Origin: Sphingopyxis sp.
GTDB taxonomy: Bacteria > Pseudomonadota > Alphaproteobacteria > Sphingomonadales > Sphingomonadaceae
Length of the DNA: 64,000 nt
NCBI GenBank assembly: GCA_002733865.1
Contig: NVXM01000001.1
Coordinates: 343,363 to 407,362, forward strand
Reading direction: 5' to 3'
Part shown: positions 27,434-36,384 of the stretch, in pieces
Layout of the letters: each line of letters starts with the position of its first letter
How positions within the stretch are numbered: position 1 is the stretch's first letter
The notes under the pieces: model-generated
What the model was told of the DNA's origin: nothing
Databases searched by the model: none
What the model saw: the letters and a program-made list of their open reading frames with translations, nothing else
Position numbers and translations under genes: made by a program

Positions 27434-27862
27434 ATGAGTAGAAAATCAATTGCATTAGTAACGGTGGCTGTGTCCCTGCTGGCGTTCGCGTCAGCATCTC
27501 ATGCACAACCCCATCCCGAGAATTTTGCGGGTTGTCAGGGCGGTTGTGATGGAGCGAGCCGCGATTTGAATATGCAAACGGAAAATCTGTCGAGAGCCAC
27601 CCGAAGTTACAATCGTGGCCTTTCAAAGTTGCAGAAACAGGATTTTTCCAAAGCCGCCAAGTTGTTTGAAAAAGCCGCGAAGTGGGTCCCCGAGAAGGCC
27701 GATTTTAGCTATATGGCCGGATCCAGTTTTTATTTCGCGGGCGATCATGCCATGGCCAAGTCTCATCTGGTCAAGGCTTTGGCCGTTGAAGGAGATGATG
27801 CGATCGATTCCGGTCAGAGGGAAATTGCCCAGGACATTCTCAAGAAAATTGGTGAAGACTGA
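27434..27862 (+). CDS. Small secreted TPR-containing protein
   Basis: A 142-residue protein with a clear signal peptide (residues 1 to about 24, cleaved after SHA). The mature N-terminus has two cysteines in GCQGGCDG that could form a disulfide. Residues from about 55 to 115 form two TPR-like helical repeats (YNRGLSKLQKQDFSKAAKLF, ADFSYMAGSSFYFAGDHAMA). A GAGGGGAT ribosome site lies seven bases before the ATG. Expected location is the periplasm, as a protein-interaction adaptor; no specific function is recognised. Confidence 0.75.
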   Translation: MSRKSIALVTVAVSLLAFASASHAQPHPENFAGCQGGCDGASRDLNMQTENLSRATRSYNRGLSKLQKQDFSKAAKLFEKAAKWVPEKADFSYMAGSSFYFAGDHAMAKSHLVKALAVEGDDAIDSGQREIAQDILKKIGED

Positions 27863-27883
27863 GGCTGTCTAGCCGCGCACCGA

Positions 27884-28819
27884 TTAGTCGAAAAGACTGC
27901 TGACCGAACTTTCATCCGCAATTCGCTTGATGGCTTCGCCCAGCAGCGGTGCGATCGGCAAGATCCGGATCCTGCTGGAATCGAGCGCTGATTGCGGCGT
28001 CTTGATCGTATCGGTGATGATCAGCTTGCGCAGCGATGAATTGTTGACCCGCTCCACCGCCTTGCCGGACAGGACGCCGTGCGTAATATAGGCAGCGACG
28101 TCGGCTGCGCCTGCTGCAAGCAAGGCATCCGCGGCGTTGCAGAGCGTGCCGGCGCTGTCGGCGATATCGTCGATCATTACGCAGAAGCGGCCTTCAACGT
28201 CGCCGATAATATTCATCACCTCCGAGACACCGGCATGTTCGCGGCGCTTGTCGACAATGGCGAGCGGCGCATTGTCGAGCCGCTTGGCAAGCGCGCGCGC
28301 GCGGACCACGCCGCCGACGTCAGGAGAGACGACCATGATATCCTTGTCGCCATGGCGTGACTTGATGTCTTCGCTGATCACCGGCGCGCCATAGAGATTA
28401 TCCGTCGGAATATCGAAGAAGCCCTGAATCTGACCGGCATGAAGGTCGACGGTCAGCACCCGGTCAGCCCCGGCTTCGGTGATCAGATTGGCGACCAGCT
28501 TGGCGGAGATCGGCGTACGCGGTCCCGGTTTGCGGTCCTGCCGGGCATAGCCGAAATAGGGAATGACGGCAGTGATGCGCTTGGCGGAGGCGCGGCGCAG
28601 GGCGTCGATGCTGATCAGCAATTCCATCAAATTGTCATTGGCCGGGTGGCTGGTCGACTGAACCACAAAGACATCTTCACCGCGGACATTTTCGTGGATT
28701 TCGATGAAAATTTCGTCATCGGCAAAGCGCTTGACGCTGGCATCGGTGAGGGGGATCTCAAGATATTCGGCGATCGCGGTGGCAAGCGGCAGATTGCTGT
28801 TACCGGACATGAGTTTCAT
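27884..28819 (-). CDS. prs: Ribose-phosphate pyrophosphokinase
   Basis: Makes PRPP from ribose 5-phosphate and ATP for nucleotide, histidine and NAD synthesis. The 311-residue product begins [20 protein letters not shown]; other markers are [24 protein letters not shown], the PRPP/metal site [18 protein letters not shown], the flexible loop KRR, and [14 protein letters not shown] use the ATG at 28819, which matches family starts; the longer frame adds 43 residues with no similarity. It is divergent from nadE. Confidence 0.95.
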   Translation of the reverse strand: MKLMSGNSNLPLATAIAEYLEIPLTDASVKRFADDEIFIEIHENVRGEDVFVVQSTSHPANDNLMELLISIDALRRASAKRITAVIPYFGYARQDRKPGPRTPISAKLVANLITEAGADRVLTVDLHAGQIQGFFDIPTDNLYGAPVISEDIKSRHGDKDIMVVSPDVGGVVRARALAKRLDNAPLAIVDKRREHAGVSEVMNIIGDVEGRFCVMIDDIADSAGTLCNAADALLAAGAADVAAYITHGVLSGKAVERVNNSSLRKLIITDTIKTPQSALDSSRIRILPIAPLLGEAIKRIADESSVSSLFD

Positions 28820-28974
28820 AGTGGCGCTTCCCAGATAACGGCGAGCCGCCAGAATCGCCGACGACACTCCATGACAATTTTGTGACCCTGTTAGACAGAT
28901 GGCTGGCAAATCTAAAGTCCGTAATTGCGTTAATTTCGATTGCTCCACACTGTGCCGCTTTCTATCAGGGCCGG

Positions 28975-30630
28975 ATGACGGAAAAGCTCACCATCACCAT
29001 GGCGCAACTGACCCAGAGCGTCGGCGATTTGCGCGGCAATGCCGATGCGATGATCGCAGCCCATGGCGCGCGGCCCGACAGCGATCTGATCGTGTTTCCC
29101 GAACTGCAGCTGATTGGCTATCCGCCAGAGGATCTGGTGTTGAAGCCGGCGGTGTGGCAGCGGGCAAAAGCAGAACTCAACCGGCTTGCGGCTGCCACTG
29201 CGGGGCCGGGACCGGCAATGCTTGTAGGGTCGATTTTTCGTGAGGGCGACAAGCTTTATAACGGCATTGCCCTGCTCGATGGCGGACATATTCGTGATGT
29301 CCGGTACAAGGTAGAATTGCCCAATTACGGCACATTTGACGAAAAGCGGCTGTTCGCGTCCGGCCCGTTGCCGGAGCCGATTGAGTTCAAGGGCTGCAAA
29401 ATCGGCTTGCCGATCTGCGAGGATGTCTGGTTCCCGACCGTGTGCGAGCATCTGAAAGCACAGGGCGCTGATTTGTTTATCTCGGTGCACGGCAGCCCCT
29501 ATGAAATCGAGAAGGACGATATGCGTCTGGGGCAGGTGGCCACCAAGCGAGTGCGGGAAACGGGCATTCCGATGCTGTTCCTGAACCGGGTCGGCGGACA
29601 GGACGAGATCGTTTTCGATGGTGCCAGCTTCGTGCTCAACGGAGACGCTAGCGTAATGCACCAGTTGCCCGACTGGGACGAGACGATTGTCGACACGCGC
29701 TGGTCTTGCGAAGACGGAAAATGGACTTGCGCGCCAGGCGAAATTCACGCGCTGGATGATCATCCCGCCGACATTTACAATGCCATGATTGTGGGCTTGC
29801 GGGATTATGTGAACCGCAATCGTTTCCCCGGCGTTTTGCTCGGGCTTTCGGGCGGGATCGACAGCGCGTTGTCGGCTGCGGTTGCGGTCGACGCATTGGG
29901 CGCCGACCGGGTGTGGAACGTAATGATGCCGTCGCGTTTTACATCGCAGGAAAGCCTCGACGATGCAGAGGGCTGCGCCAGAATGCTCGGCACCCGGCTG
30001 GACACGATCCCGATCAATCCGGCGGTCGAAGGCTTTGACGCGATGCTTGAGGACAGTTTTGCCGATCGCAATGTCGACATCACCGAAGAGAATATCCAGT
30101 CACGGATCCGCGGTGTGACCTTGATGGCCCTGTCGAACAAATTCGGCCACATGCTACTGACCACGGGCAATAAAAGCGAGATGAGCGTTGGCTATGCGAC
30201 CATCTATGGCGACATGGCGGGCGGCTATTCGGTACTCAAGGACGCCTACAAGCTGACTGTCTTCAAGCTTTCAAAATGGCGCAACGCCAACAAGCCGAGC
30301 CTTGGCATGGGCCCGGATGGCCCGGTAATGCCGGAAGCCGTAATCACCAAGCCACCCAGTGCAGAGTTGCGCGAGGACCAGAAAGACAGCGACAGCCTGC
30401 CGGATTACGAGATTCTCGATCCCTTGCTGCACGGTCTGATCGAGGAAGAATTGTCGGTAAACGACCTTGTCGCAAAAGGTTTTGATCGCGAGACCGTGGT
30501 GCGGATCGAGCGGTTGCTCTATATCGCAGAATATAAACGGCGTCAGGCACCGCCGGGTGTCAAGCTGGGCACCAGAAATTTTGGCCGTGACCGGCGCTAT
30601 CCGATCACCAACGCATTCAGGACTGTATGA
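28975..30630 (+). CDS. nadE: Glutamine-dependent NAD+ synthetase
   Basis: A two-domain enzyme (551 aa) that amidates nicotinate adenine dinucleotide. Residues 1 to about 260 are the nitrilase-type glutaminase: Glu in [15 protein letters not shown], Lys in [14 protein letters not shown], nucleophile Cys in [11 protein letters not shown]. The C-terminal synthetase has the ATP-pyrophosphatase loop [15 protein letters not shown], and [22 protein letters not shown]. The start at 28975 follows CAGGG by about five bases; the longer frame adds 31 unrelated residues. It overlaps gltX by four bases. Confidence 0.96.
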   Translation: MTEKLTITMAQLTQSVGDLRGNADAMIAAHGARPDSDLIVFPELQLIGYPPEDLVLKPAVWQRAKAELNRLAAATAGPGPAMLVGSIFREGDKLYNGIALLDGGHIRDVRYKVELPNYGTFDEKRLFASGPLPEPIEFKGCKIGLPICEDVWFPTVCEHLKAQGADLFISVHGSPYEIEKDDMRLGQVATKRVRETGIPMLFLNRVGGQDEIVFDGASFVLNGDASVMHQLPDWDETIVDTRWSCEDGKWTCAPGEIHALDDHPADIYNAMIVGLRDYVNRNRFPGVLLGLSGGIDSALSAAVAVDALGADRVWNVMMPSRFTSQESLDDAEGCARMLGTRLDTIPINPAVEGFDAMLEDSFADRNVDITEENIQSRIRGVTLMALSNKFGHMLLTTGNKSEMSVGYATIYGDMAGGYSVLKDAYKLTVFKLSKWRNANKPSLGMGPDGPVMPEAVITKPPSAELREDQKDSDSLPDYEILDPLLHGLIEEELSVNDLVAKGFDRETVVRIERLLYIAEYKRRQAPPGVKLGTRNFGRDRRYPITNAFRTV

Positions 30631-31964
30631 CCATCAAAACCCGCTTCGCTCCGTCACCGACGGGCCATCTTCATGTCGGCAATATCCGCACCGCGCTGCA
30701 CAACTGGATGTTCGCGCAGAAAGAGGGCGGCACATTTTTGCTGCGGCTCGACGATACCGATGCCGAGCGTTCAAAAGAGCAATATGTCGAGGCGATCCGG
30801 GCAGACCTGGCGTGGCTGGGACTGGTGCCGGATGAAGAGCAGCGGCAATCGGCGCGCTTTGATCGCTATGAAGAGCAGCTGGAAAAGCTGAAGGCGGCTG
30901 GCCGGGTCTATCCGGCCTATGAGACGGCACAGGAGCTGGACCTGAAGCGCAAGATCCAGCTCGGACGCGGGAAGCCACCGATCTATGACCGGGCGGCGCT
31001 TGACCTGACAGAAGCCCAGATTGCCGAGTTTGAAGAGCAGGGCCGCAAACCGCATTGGCGCTTCAAGCTGGATCACGAAACGCCGATCACCTGGACCGAC
31101 CTGATTCGGGGAGACCAGCATTTTGATCCGGCGCTCCTGTCCGATCCGGTCATCCGGCGGGAAGATGGCAGTTGGCTCTATATGCTGCCTTCGGCGATTG
31201 ATGATGTGGATATGGGTATCACCCATGTCGTGCGCGGTGAGGATCATGTTGCCAATACAGCGGTACAGATTCAGATGTTCCATGCGCTGGGAGCAAAGCC
31301 GCCGGAATTCGCGCATGAAGCCTTGCTCGTTGGCACCGAAGGCAAGCTGTCGAAGCGGCTGGGTTCGCTGGGCGTCAGTAGTTTTCGGGAGAAGCATATC
31401 GAGCCGCAGGCGATTGTTGCCCTGTTGGCACGGATTGGTACCAGCGATCCGGTGGAGCCGGTTGCGGATGTAGCGCCGCTGATCGCCAGTTTCGACTTTG
31501 GCCGCTTTGGCCGGGCACCGGCGCGGTTCGACGAAGAGGAGCTGGCGCAGCTCAACCAGAAAATTGTCCATCTGCTTGATTATAAGGATGTGAAGCCTCG
31601 ACTGCCGGATGCGATGGACGCTGCTGCATGGGAGGTCATTCGGCCCAACTTGCATGATATGGGCGATGTCGATTCATGGTGGCAGGTCGTGACCGGGCCG
31701 GTGGTGGTGCCCGATCTGTCGGTGGAGGATCAGGCTTTCATAGGCATTGCTGCTGCAAAAATGGAAGAATTGGAAGCATCTGATGATCTCTGGAAAGATC
31801 TGACCAGTGCGCTCAAGGAGGCCACCGGCCGGAAAGGCAAACCGCTGTTCATGCCCTTGCGCCAGGCGTTGACTGGTCTCGACCATGGTCCGGATATGAA
31901 CGCATTGCTGCCGTTGATCGGCAAGCCCGCCGCGCTGACAAGGCTGGTGGAAGCCGCCGTCTGA
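30627..31964 (+). CDS. gltX: Glutamyl-tRNA synthetase
   Basis: A class I synthetase of 445 aa. The HIGH-type motif is in FAPSPTGHLHVGNIRTAL at residues 5 to 22 and the KMSKS-type motif is GKLSKRLGSLG. The length is at the short end of the family, as in one of the two GltX paralogues often present in alphaproteobacteria, where charging of tRNA-Glu and tRNA-Gln can be divided. Which of the two specificities this copy has cannot be told from sequence alone. It is translationally coupled to nadE. Confidence 0.92.
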   Translation: MTIKTRFAPSPTGHLHVGNIRTALHNWMFAQKEGGTFLLRLDDTDAERSKEQYVEAIRADLAWLGLVPDEEQRQSARFDRYEEQLEKLKAAGRVYPAYETAQELDLKRKIQLGRGKPPIYDRAALDLTEAQIAEFEEQGRKPHWRFKLDHETPITWTDLIRGDQHFDPALLSDPVIRREDGSWLYMLPSAIDDVDMGITHVVRGEDHVANTAVQIQMFHALGAKPPEFAHEALLVGTEGKLSKRLGSLGVSSFREKHIEPQAIVALLARIGTSDPVEPVADVAPLIASFDFGRFGRAPARFDEEELAQLNQKIVHLLDYKDVKPRLPDAMDAAAWEVIRPNLHDMGDVDSWWQVVTGPVVVPDLSVEDQAFIGIAAAKMEELEASDDLWKDLTSALKEATGRKGKPLFMPLRQALTGLDHGPDMNALLPLIGKPAALTRLVEAAV

Positions 31965-32017
31965 GCTAATCTCATCATTATCGCGCCACAGGCTAAGCGA
32001 GGCGTTTGCTATTTGTC

Positions 32018-32034
32018 ATGTAATAGTATAACAT
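32018..32034. promoter_or_regulatory. Zur-box-like palindrome upstream of tonB
   Basis: ATGTAATAGTATAACAT is a 17-base near-palindrome: only one opposed pair besides the centre fails to match. It differs at one position from TGTTATA-N-TATAACA, the core of the zinc uptake regulator (Zur) operator known in proteobacteria. It lies 79 bases before the tonB ATG, a normal promoter position. Regulation by zinc is inferred. Confidence 0.5.
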
Positions 32035-32112
32035 ACCAAATAGGCGATGCGGACAGATAGTCAAAAAGGCACAGGCCGCTCCGCCATGTTTGAGGATGGT
32101 TGAGAGGATGTA

Positions 32113-32778
32113 ATGATGAGCTATGTTTCCGTTTACGAGAATAAGACACCCCGAACCAAAGGTGTGATACTGGCCGGCGCTGTTCATGCGGTGATTATCG
32201 CCGCGGTGATTGCGATGCCAGGGATTGAAATTCCGGAAAAATTTCGCGGCACGGTGCTCGCTGTCCCGGTTCTGGCCGAAAAGCCTCCGGAACCGGTAAA
32301 ACACAAAGTTGAGCCCGCAATCCAACTGCCGACCAAGCCCCAGCATAAGGCGCAGGACAAGCTGGTGGTCGATTTGCCGGCTGCTCCGGTGGAGCCGCTT
32401 CCCAGCTATGCCGAGAATGCGTTGGACACGGGCCTCACGGGTGCGGGATTTGAAATTCCCTTCGAGGCGATCAAGGTTGCGCCGGATCCGGTGATTGTCG
32501 ATGCGCGACTTAACGCTCGTTACGCCGCGCAGTTTCAACCAGCCTACCCGTCTGGCCAGTTGCGGCTGGAACGGGAAGCGGAGGTGAGTGTCCGGGTGCT
32601 GGTCGGCACAGATGGCCGGGTGAGGCAGATTGAACTGATCGATTCGCCGCATCCTGACTTCTGGGCGGCAACTCGCAAACAGGCTTTGAGCAAATGGCGG
32701 TTCAAGCCGGCAACCAGAGACGGCAAGCCATTTGAGAGCTGGATGACGCTGAAAGTCCGCTTCGAAATCAATAGCTGA
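32113..32778 (+). CDS. tonB: TonB energy-transducing protein
   Basis: A 221-residue inner-membrane protein with a cytoplasmic start, one transmembrane helix (about 18 to 36), a proline/lysine-rich periplasmic spacer (EKPPEPVKHKVEPAIQLPTKP), and a C-terminal TonB domain (about 140 to 221: YPSGQLRLEREAEVSVRVLVG, then ALSKWRFKPA). It transmits proton-motive force to TonB-dependent receptors. GAGAGGA precedes the tandem ATGs. No exbB/exbD is adjacent, and a Zur-like palindrome lies upstream. Confidence 0.93.
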   Translation: MMSYVSVYENKTPRTKGVILAGAVHAVIIAAVIAMPGIEIPEKFRGTVLAVPVLAEKPPEPVKHKVEPAIQLPTKPQHKAQDKLVVDLPAAPVEPLPSYAENALDTGLTGAGFEIPFEAIKVAPDPVIVDARLNARYAAQFQPAYPSGQLRLEREAEVSVRVLVGTDGRVRQIELIDSPHPDFWAATRKQALSKWRFKPATRDGKPFESWMTLKVRFEINS

Positions 32779-32868
32779 TCCCGTCGCCGGGTGATCTGAC
32801 CCCAGTTTCCCGCCCCAAATTTGCGGGAAGGGCTGGTCATCCGGCGGCGCGCGCCCTATTTGAACGCC

Positions 32869-33282
32869 ATGGGAATGTTAAAAGATGTATCGGTCAGCGG
32901 CGGCTTTGGCGATCTGATCGCCGTTTTCCGTCAAAGTGAGCCGGGCGAGCGCTTGCTTCCGGCGGCGTTGGCGATCGCCTGCACGGCGTTCATTCTACTC
33001 CTTTTCTATCTCGATCCAAAGGTAAATACTTACACTTATGTACCGCAGGAGGTCGTTTATGTCGAAAACTGGACAAACGACCGGACCGATGAAGAAATTC
33101 TGCAGGACCGCTGGCAGGTCCAGTGCCTCAAAGACAAGCTGGAGGCGGAACGGCGCGAGGCGATGAAGGAACTCGGCCGGATGTCGGGCATGGACGTCGA
33201 GGAAATTGAACGCGAAGCCGAAGCGGCCCGGGCTGCACGCGGCGAGGTCGAGGTCGATCGTCCGGCCGGACTGCAATGCTGA
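32869..33282 (+). CDS. Small single-span membrane protein with charged coiled C-terminus, unknown function
   Basis: About 137 residues. One transmembrane helix lies near residues 30 to 50 (LLPAALAIACTAFILLLFYL). The rest is periplasmic: a YTYVPQEVVYVENWTNDRTDEE segment, and a highly charged helix rich in Glu, Arg and Ala (residues about 85 to 125) that may form a coiled coil. The ATG at 32869 or the one at 32875 is likely. It overlaps ribD by seven bases, so it may be co-expressed with riboflavin genes. I do not recognise the family. Confidence 0.72.
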   Translation: MGMLKDVSVSGGFGDLIAVFRQSEPGERLLPAALAIACTAFILLLFYLDPKVNTYTYVPQEVVYVENWTNDRTDEEILQDRWQVQCLKDKLEAERREAMKELGRMSGMDVEEIEREAEAARAARGEVEVDRPAGLQC

Positions 33283-34256
33283 CCTCCGTGGCCGACGCGC
33301 ACTATATGGCGGCGGCTTTGGCATTATCGGAGCGAGGACGAGGCCGTACGGGAGCAAACCCGAATGTCGGTTGTGTGATCGTCAAAAATGGCATCATCAT
33401 CGGTCGCGGCTGGACACAGCCGGGGGGTCGCCCCCATGCCGAGGAAATGGCGCTGGCCCAGGCCGGCCGGTCGGCGCGCGGCGCGGACGTTTATGTAACC
33501 ATGGAGCCCTGTGCGCATGACAGCAGCCGCGGCCCGACCTGCAGTATCGCGCTGATCGAGGCGAAACCGAAAAGAGTGATTGTTGCTACCCTTGATGCTG
33601 ACGAACGCACCCGGCGGAGAGGCATTGACCGGCTGGGCGACGCGGGCATACCGGTCTCCGTCGGTATTCGCGAGCTGGAAGCGCGGCGCGCCATGGCCGG
33701 CTTCCTGTGCCGCGTCGAGAACGGGCGACCGTTTGTCACGCTGAAACTAGCAATGTCGCTCGATGGCTGTATCGCCCTGGCGGATGGGTCCAGTCAGTGG
33801 ATCACTGGCGATCGCGCGCGGGCTCACGCCCACATGGAGCGCGCGCGCAGCGACGCGATTCTGGTGGGAGCAGGAACGGCCCGGACGGACAGGCCCGGCC
33901 TGGATGTGCGCCTTGACGGTCTGACCGACCGTTCGCCACAGCCAGTCATACTGGGGCATGACAAGGACAAGCCCGAGCGATGGCAGCAAATTGCTGAACC
34001 GTTCGGGATTGCCGATCTTTCCGACATCAACTGGCTGCTGGTCGAAGGCGGCGCGAAAACCGCTGCTTCATTCTTGCAGGAGGGTCTGGTGGATCGGCTG
34101 TTATTCTATCGCGCCCCGATCATCATCGGTGGCGGTTTGCCCGGCATTGCCGATATTGGGCTGGAAAAGCTCAGCGAGGCGCATGGTCAGTGGCAGCGCG
34201 TCGATCAGCGCTCGCTCGGGCAGGATATGCTTGAGATATATGACCGCGCCGCCTAG
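33276..34256 (+). CDS. ribD: Bifunctional riboflavin deaminase/reductase
   Basis: Carries out the deamination and side-chain reduction steps of riboflavin synthesis (326 aa). The N-terminal deaminase has the zinc site HAEEMAL with EPCAHDSSRGPTC, and TGANPNVGCVIV near the start. The C-terminal reductase contains LKLAMSLDGCIALADGSSQW and LLVEGGAKTAASFL. It is somewhat shorter than the usual 360 or so residues; the shortening is within the reductase half. It overlaps the upstream membrane-protein gene and precedes ribE by 33 bases. No FMN riboswitch is seen upstream. Confidence 0.93.
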   Translation: MLTSVADAHYMAAALALSERGRGRTGANPNVGCVIVKNGIIIGRGWTQPGGRPHAEEMALAQAGRSARGADVYVTMEPCAHDSSRGPTCSIALIEAKPKRVIVATLDADERTRRRGIDRLGDAGIPVSVGIRELEARRAMAGFLCRVENGRPFVTLKLAMSLDGCIALADGSSQWITGDRARAHAHMERARSDAILVGAGTARTDRPGLDVRLDGLTDRSPQPVILGHDKDKPERWQQIAEPFGIADLSDINWLLVEGGAKTAASFLQEGLVDRLLFYRAPIIIGGGLPGIADIGLEKLSEAHGQWQRVDQRSLGQDMLEIYDRAA

Positions 34257-34289
34257 GTTCCGCTTCGTTCACAGCAAATAGGATCGCCC

Positions 34290-34898
34290 ATGTTCACCGG
34301 CATTGTTTCAGACATCGGAACTATCGAATCGCTCGACCAGCGCGGTGACCTTCGCGTGAAAATCACCTGTGGCTATGATATGGATGGTGTCGATATGGGC
34401 GCTTCGATCGCCTGCTCCGGCATTTGTCTGACGGTCGTCGAGAAGGGTGCCGACTGGTTTGCGGTCGACGTGTCAGGGGAAACCATCTCGTGCATTGCGG
34501 CAGGCCAATTTGAAGCGGGACGGCGGATCAACCTGGAGCGCGCGTTGAAGGTGGGCGATGAGCTCGGCGGCCATATCGTCACCGGCCATGTCGATGGTGT
34601 CGGCGAGGTTGTTTCCAGCAATTCTGCAGGCGATTCAACAGAAGTCGTGATCCGGGTTTCCAAAGATCTGGCACCCTATGTCGCGGCCAAGGGATCGATC
34701 ACCGTCGACGGCGTATCGCTGACCGTCAATGCGGTGTCCGACGAAGCGGCGGGCACGCAATTCAGTCTCAACATCATCCCGCATACCGCACAGGTGACCA
34801 CGCTCGGCGAATTGCAGTCCGGCCGTAAGGTCAATCTGGAGATCGATATATTGGCGCGCTATCTGGCGCGGATGGAACAGGTCAAGTCGCTCGCCTGA
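34290..34898 (+). CDS. ribE: Riboflavin synthase alpha chain
   Basis: A 202-residue lumazine dismutase made of two similar beta-barrels. The N-terminal MFTGIVSDIGTIE and first-barrel active-site part ACSGICLTVVE are repeated in the second barrel as TVDGVSLTVNAV, and GGHIVTGHVDGVGEV is the link typical of RibE. It follows ribD in the same operon. Its stop faces that of eipA across 26 bases. Confidence 0.96.
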   Translation: MFTGIVSDIGTIESLDQRGDLRVKITCGYDMDGVDMGASIACSGICLTVVEKGADWFAVDVSGETISCIAAGQFEAGRRINLERALKVGDELGGHIVTGHVDGVGEVVSSNSAGDSTEVVIRVSKDLAPYVAAKGSITVDGVSLTVNAVSDEAAGTQFSLNIIPHTAQVTTLGELQSGRKVNLEIDILARYLARMEQVKSLA

Positions 34899-34924
34899 TC
34901 TGCGCGCAGCGACATACAGTTCGA

Positions 34925-35710
34925 TCAGAACGGCAACCATTTCTGCTTCTTGCTGAACTTCATATAGCCGACATTGGCCCCGAGCCGAAGGCCAGCACCG
35001 AGCCGCACCGGGATCACGACCTTGTCGCCGCTCCGCAAATAGCTGACCTGAAAGCCGCCGATGAAATAGGCGGCGCCTTCGCCAGCCGGGAAGCGTTGAA
35101 ACAATTCTTCGGTATCGTAGAGATTGTAAACGAGGACAAAGGTGTTTGCCGCATTGCCGCCGATATCAAAGCCGACCGACGGACCGGTCCAGTAGACCGG
35201 ACGCTCGCCCTCGATCTTGTGATAAAGCTTGCCCGAACCATAGCGCAGCCCGACAATGAAAGCCCCGCTGGCTTCGCGTCCGGCGATATAGGCATTGGGC
35301 CGGCCCTGCTTCTTGAGAATATCCTCGATAACCTCGGCCAGGCCTTTTGCGCCCTTGCCGAAAACGCCTTCCGCGGCGCCGATCAGATCATCGTCCTGAT
35401 AGGTGGCGCTGTCGTCGGCCGCTGGTACAGCAGCGCTGCCGGTCTGACCGGCTGTGGTGGTATCGCCATAAGGCGCCACAATATCGGCATTGATATCGCT
35501 GTCGATTGTGGTGTCATCGACCGTCGTCGAATCTGCCGGAGCCGAATCGAAATTCCCGTCATAATCTGGCGCTGCCAGATCGGCATCGATCACATCATTG
35601 GGATCGACATTTTCCACCTGCTGGGCGGAGGCGGGTGACAGGGCTGGTGCAGTGGCAAGGGCCAAAACAGCAAATGTTCCCAAAAATTTCTTCATGCATA
35701 ACGGTAACAT
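34925..35710 (-). CDS. eipA: DUF1134 envelope protein, EipA-like
   Basis: A secreted protein of 261 aa. A signal peptide ends near residue 29 (ALSPASAQ), followed by a long acidic, Asp/Thr/Ala-rich linker (about 30 to 105), then a DUF1134 domain (about 110 to 261: GKGAKGLAEVIEDILKKQG, GPSVGFDIGGNAANTFVLVYNL). EipA of Brucella and Caulobacter is a periplasmic cell-envelope integrity factor of this family. The ATG at 35710 has AAGGAG seven bases upstream, which decides it over an ATG five codons further in. The linker is more extended than I would expect for the family. Confidence 0.88.
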   Translation of the reverse strand: MLPLCMKKFLGTFAVLALATAPALSPASAQQVENVDPNDVIDADLAAPDYDGNFDSAPADSTTVDDTTIDSDINADIVAPYGDTTTAGQTGSAAVPAADDSATYQDDDLIGAAEGVFGKGAKGLAEVIEDILKKQGRPNAYIAGREASGAFIVGLRYGSGKLYHKIEGERPVYWTGPSVGFDIGGNAANTFVLVYNLYDTEELFQRFPAGEGAAYFIGGFQVSYLRSGDKVVIPVRLGAGLRLGANVGYMKFSKKQKWLPF

Positions 35711-35931
35711 GGGTTAACTCCTTCCCATTACCAGCCAGCGTCGGCTCTCGGCTGTTGCACCTGACCACGCAATGAACGGACGACGAAGTGAGTCGATTCT
35801 GCGGCGGTCCGAGTCGGTTTTTCAAAAGCGGGGCATTTCCGGCTTTCTCGATGTGTTTGGATATCGGCCATTTTTCCCGTTGCAGCCAGCGCGATGGTTG
35901 GTTATAGCGCGGTCTGTAGCCAAGCTACGTG

Positions 35932-36021
35932 GACACGTGGGTGAGCGGCTGAAACCACCTCCTTGCTAAGGAGACAAGCCTTTACGGGCTTCGAGGGTTC
36001 GAATCCCTCCGTGTCCTCCAT
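35932..36021 (+). tRNA. tRNA-Ser (anticodon GCU)
   Basis: Acceptor stem GGACACG pairs with CGTGTCC, followed by T and an encoded CCA (90 nt). The anticodon loop TTGCTAA gives anticodon GCU (GCT in DNA), the long variable arm AAGCCTTTACGGGCTT is of serine type, and the T arm has GGGTTCGAATCCC. A run of six T follows. The base composition drops in GC just downstream. Confidence 0.96.
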
Positions 36022-36384
36022 TTTTTGGTGATCCCGTAGCATCAGTTGGTGAGAGCTCCGGTCGATGTCGAAGTCACACACGGCTGTCTGAAGTCGAATT
36101 TATCCGAAATGTTACCGATCCAACAATCAGTTATTTGTCGAGTTGAAATCTGCTTCTCGATGACTTCCCTCTTTAATCAAGGTCTAACCAACAAAACACA
36201 CATGCAATAATATGATCAACGAATAGGATTTGAGAACAATAGATCTAACCCCAAAACTGGCTCGCCACCTCATTTCATATCGGGACGAAAGGTTAATAAC
36301 GTTGCAGTGAGTCCGTTTTGATATTAGAGCTTCGAATCAACGTCAGGGGTCGCACAATCACTACGTTCAGGGATTCTAGCTGTC
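36022..36384 (+). other. AT-rich leader region of the exopolysaccharide locus
   Basis: About 360 bases without a gene, clearly richer in A and T than the DNA before the tRNA. It should contain the promoter of the plus-strand operon starting at 36,385. AGGGA lies about ten bases before that ATG. I see no defined operator, and no copy of the tRNA 3' end that would mark an attachment site. Confidence 0.5.

Noticed and set aside
35700..36100. Attachment-site repeat of the tRNA-Ser 3' end
   Set aside because: I looked for a second copy of the T-arm and acceptor sequence in the following 28 kb and saw none; no integrase gene is present in the window.
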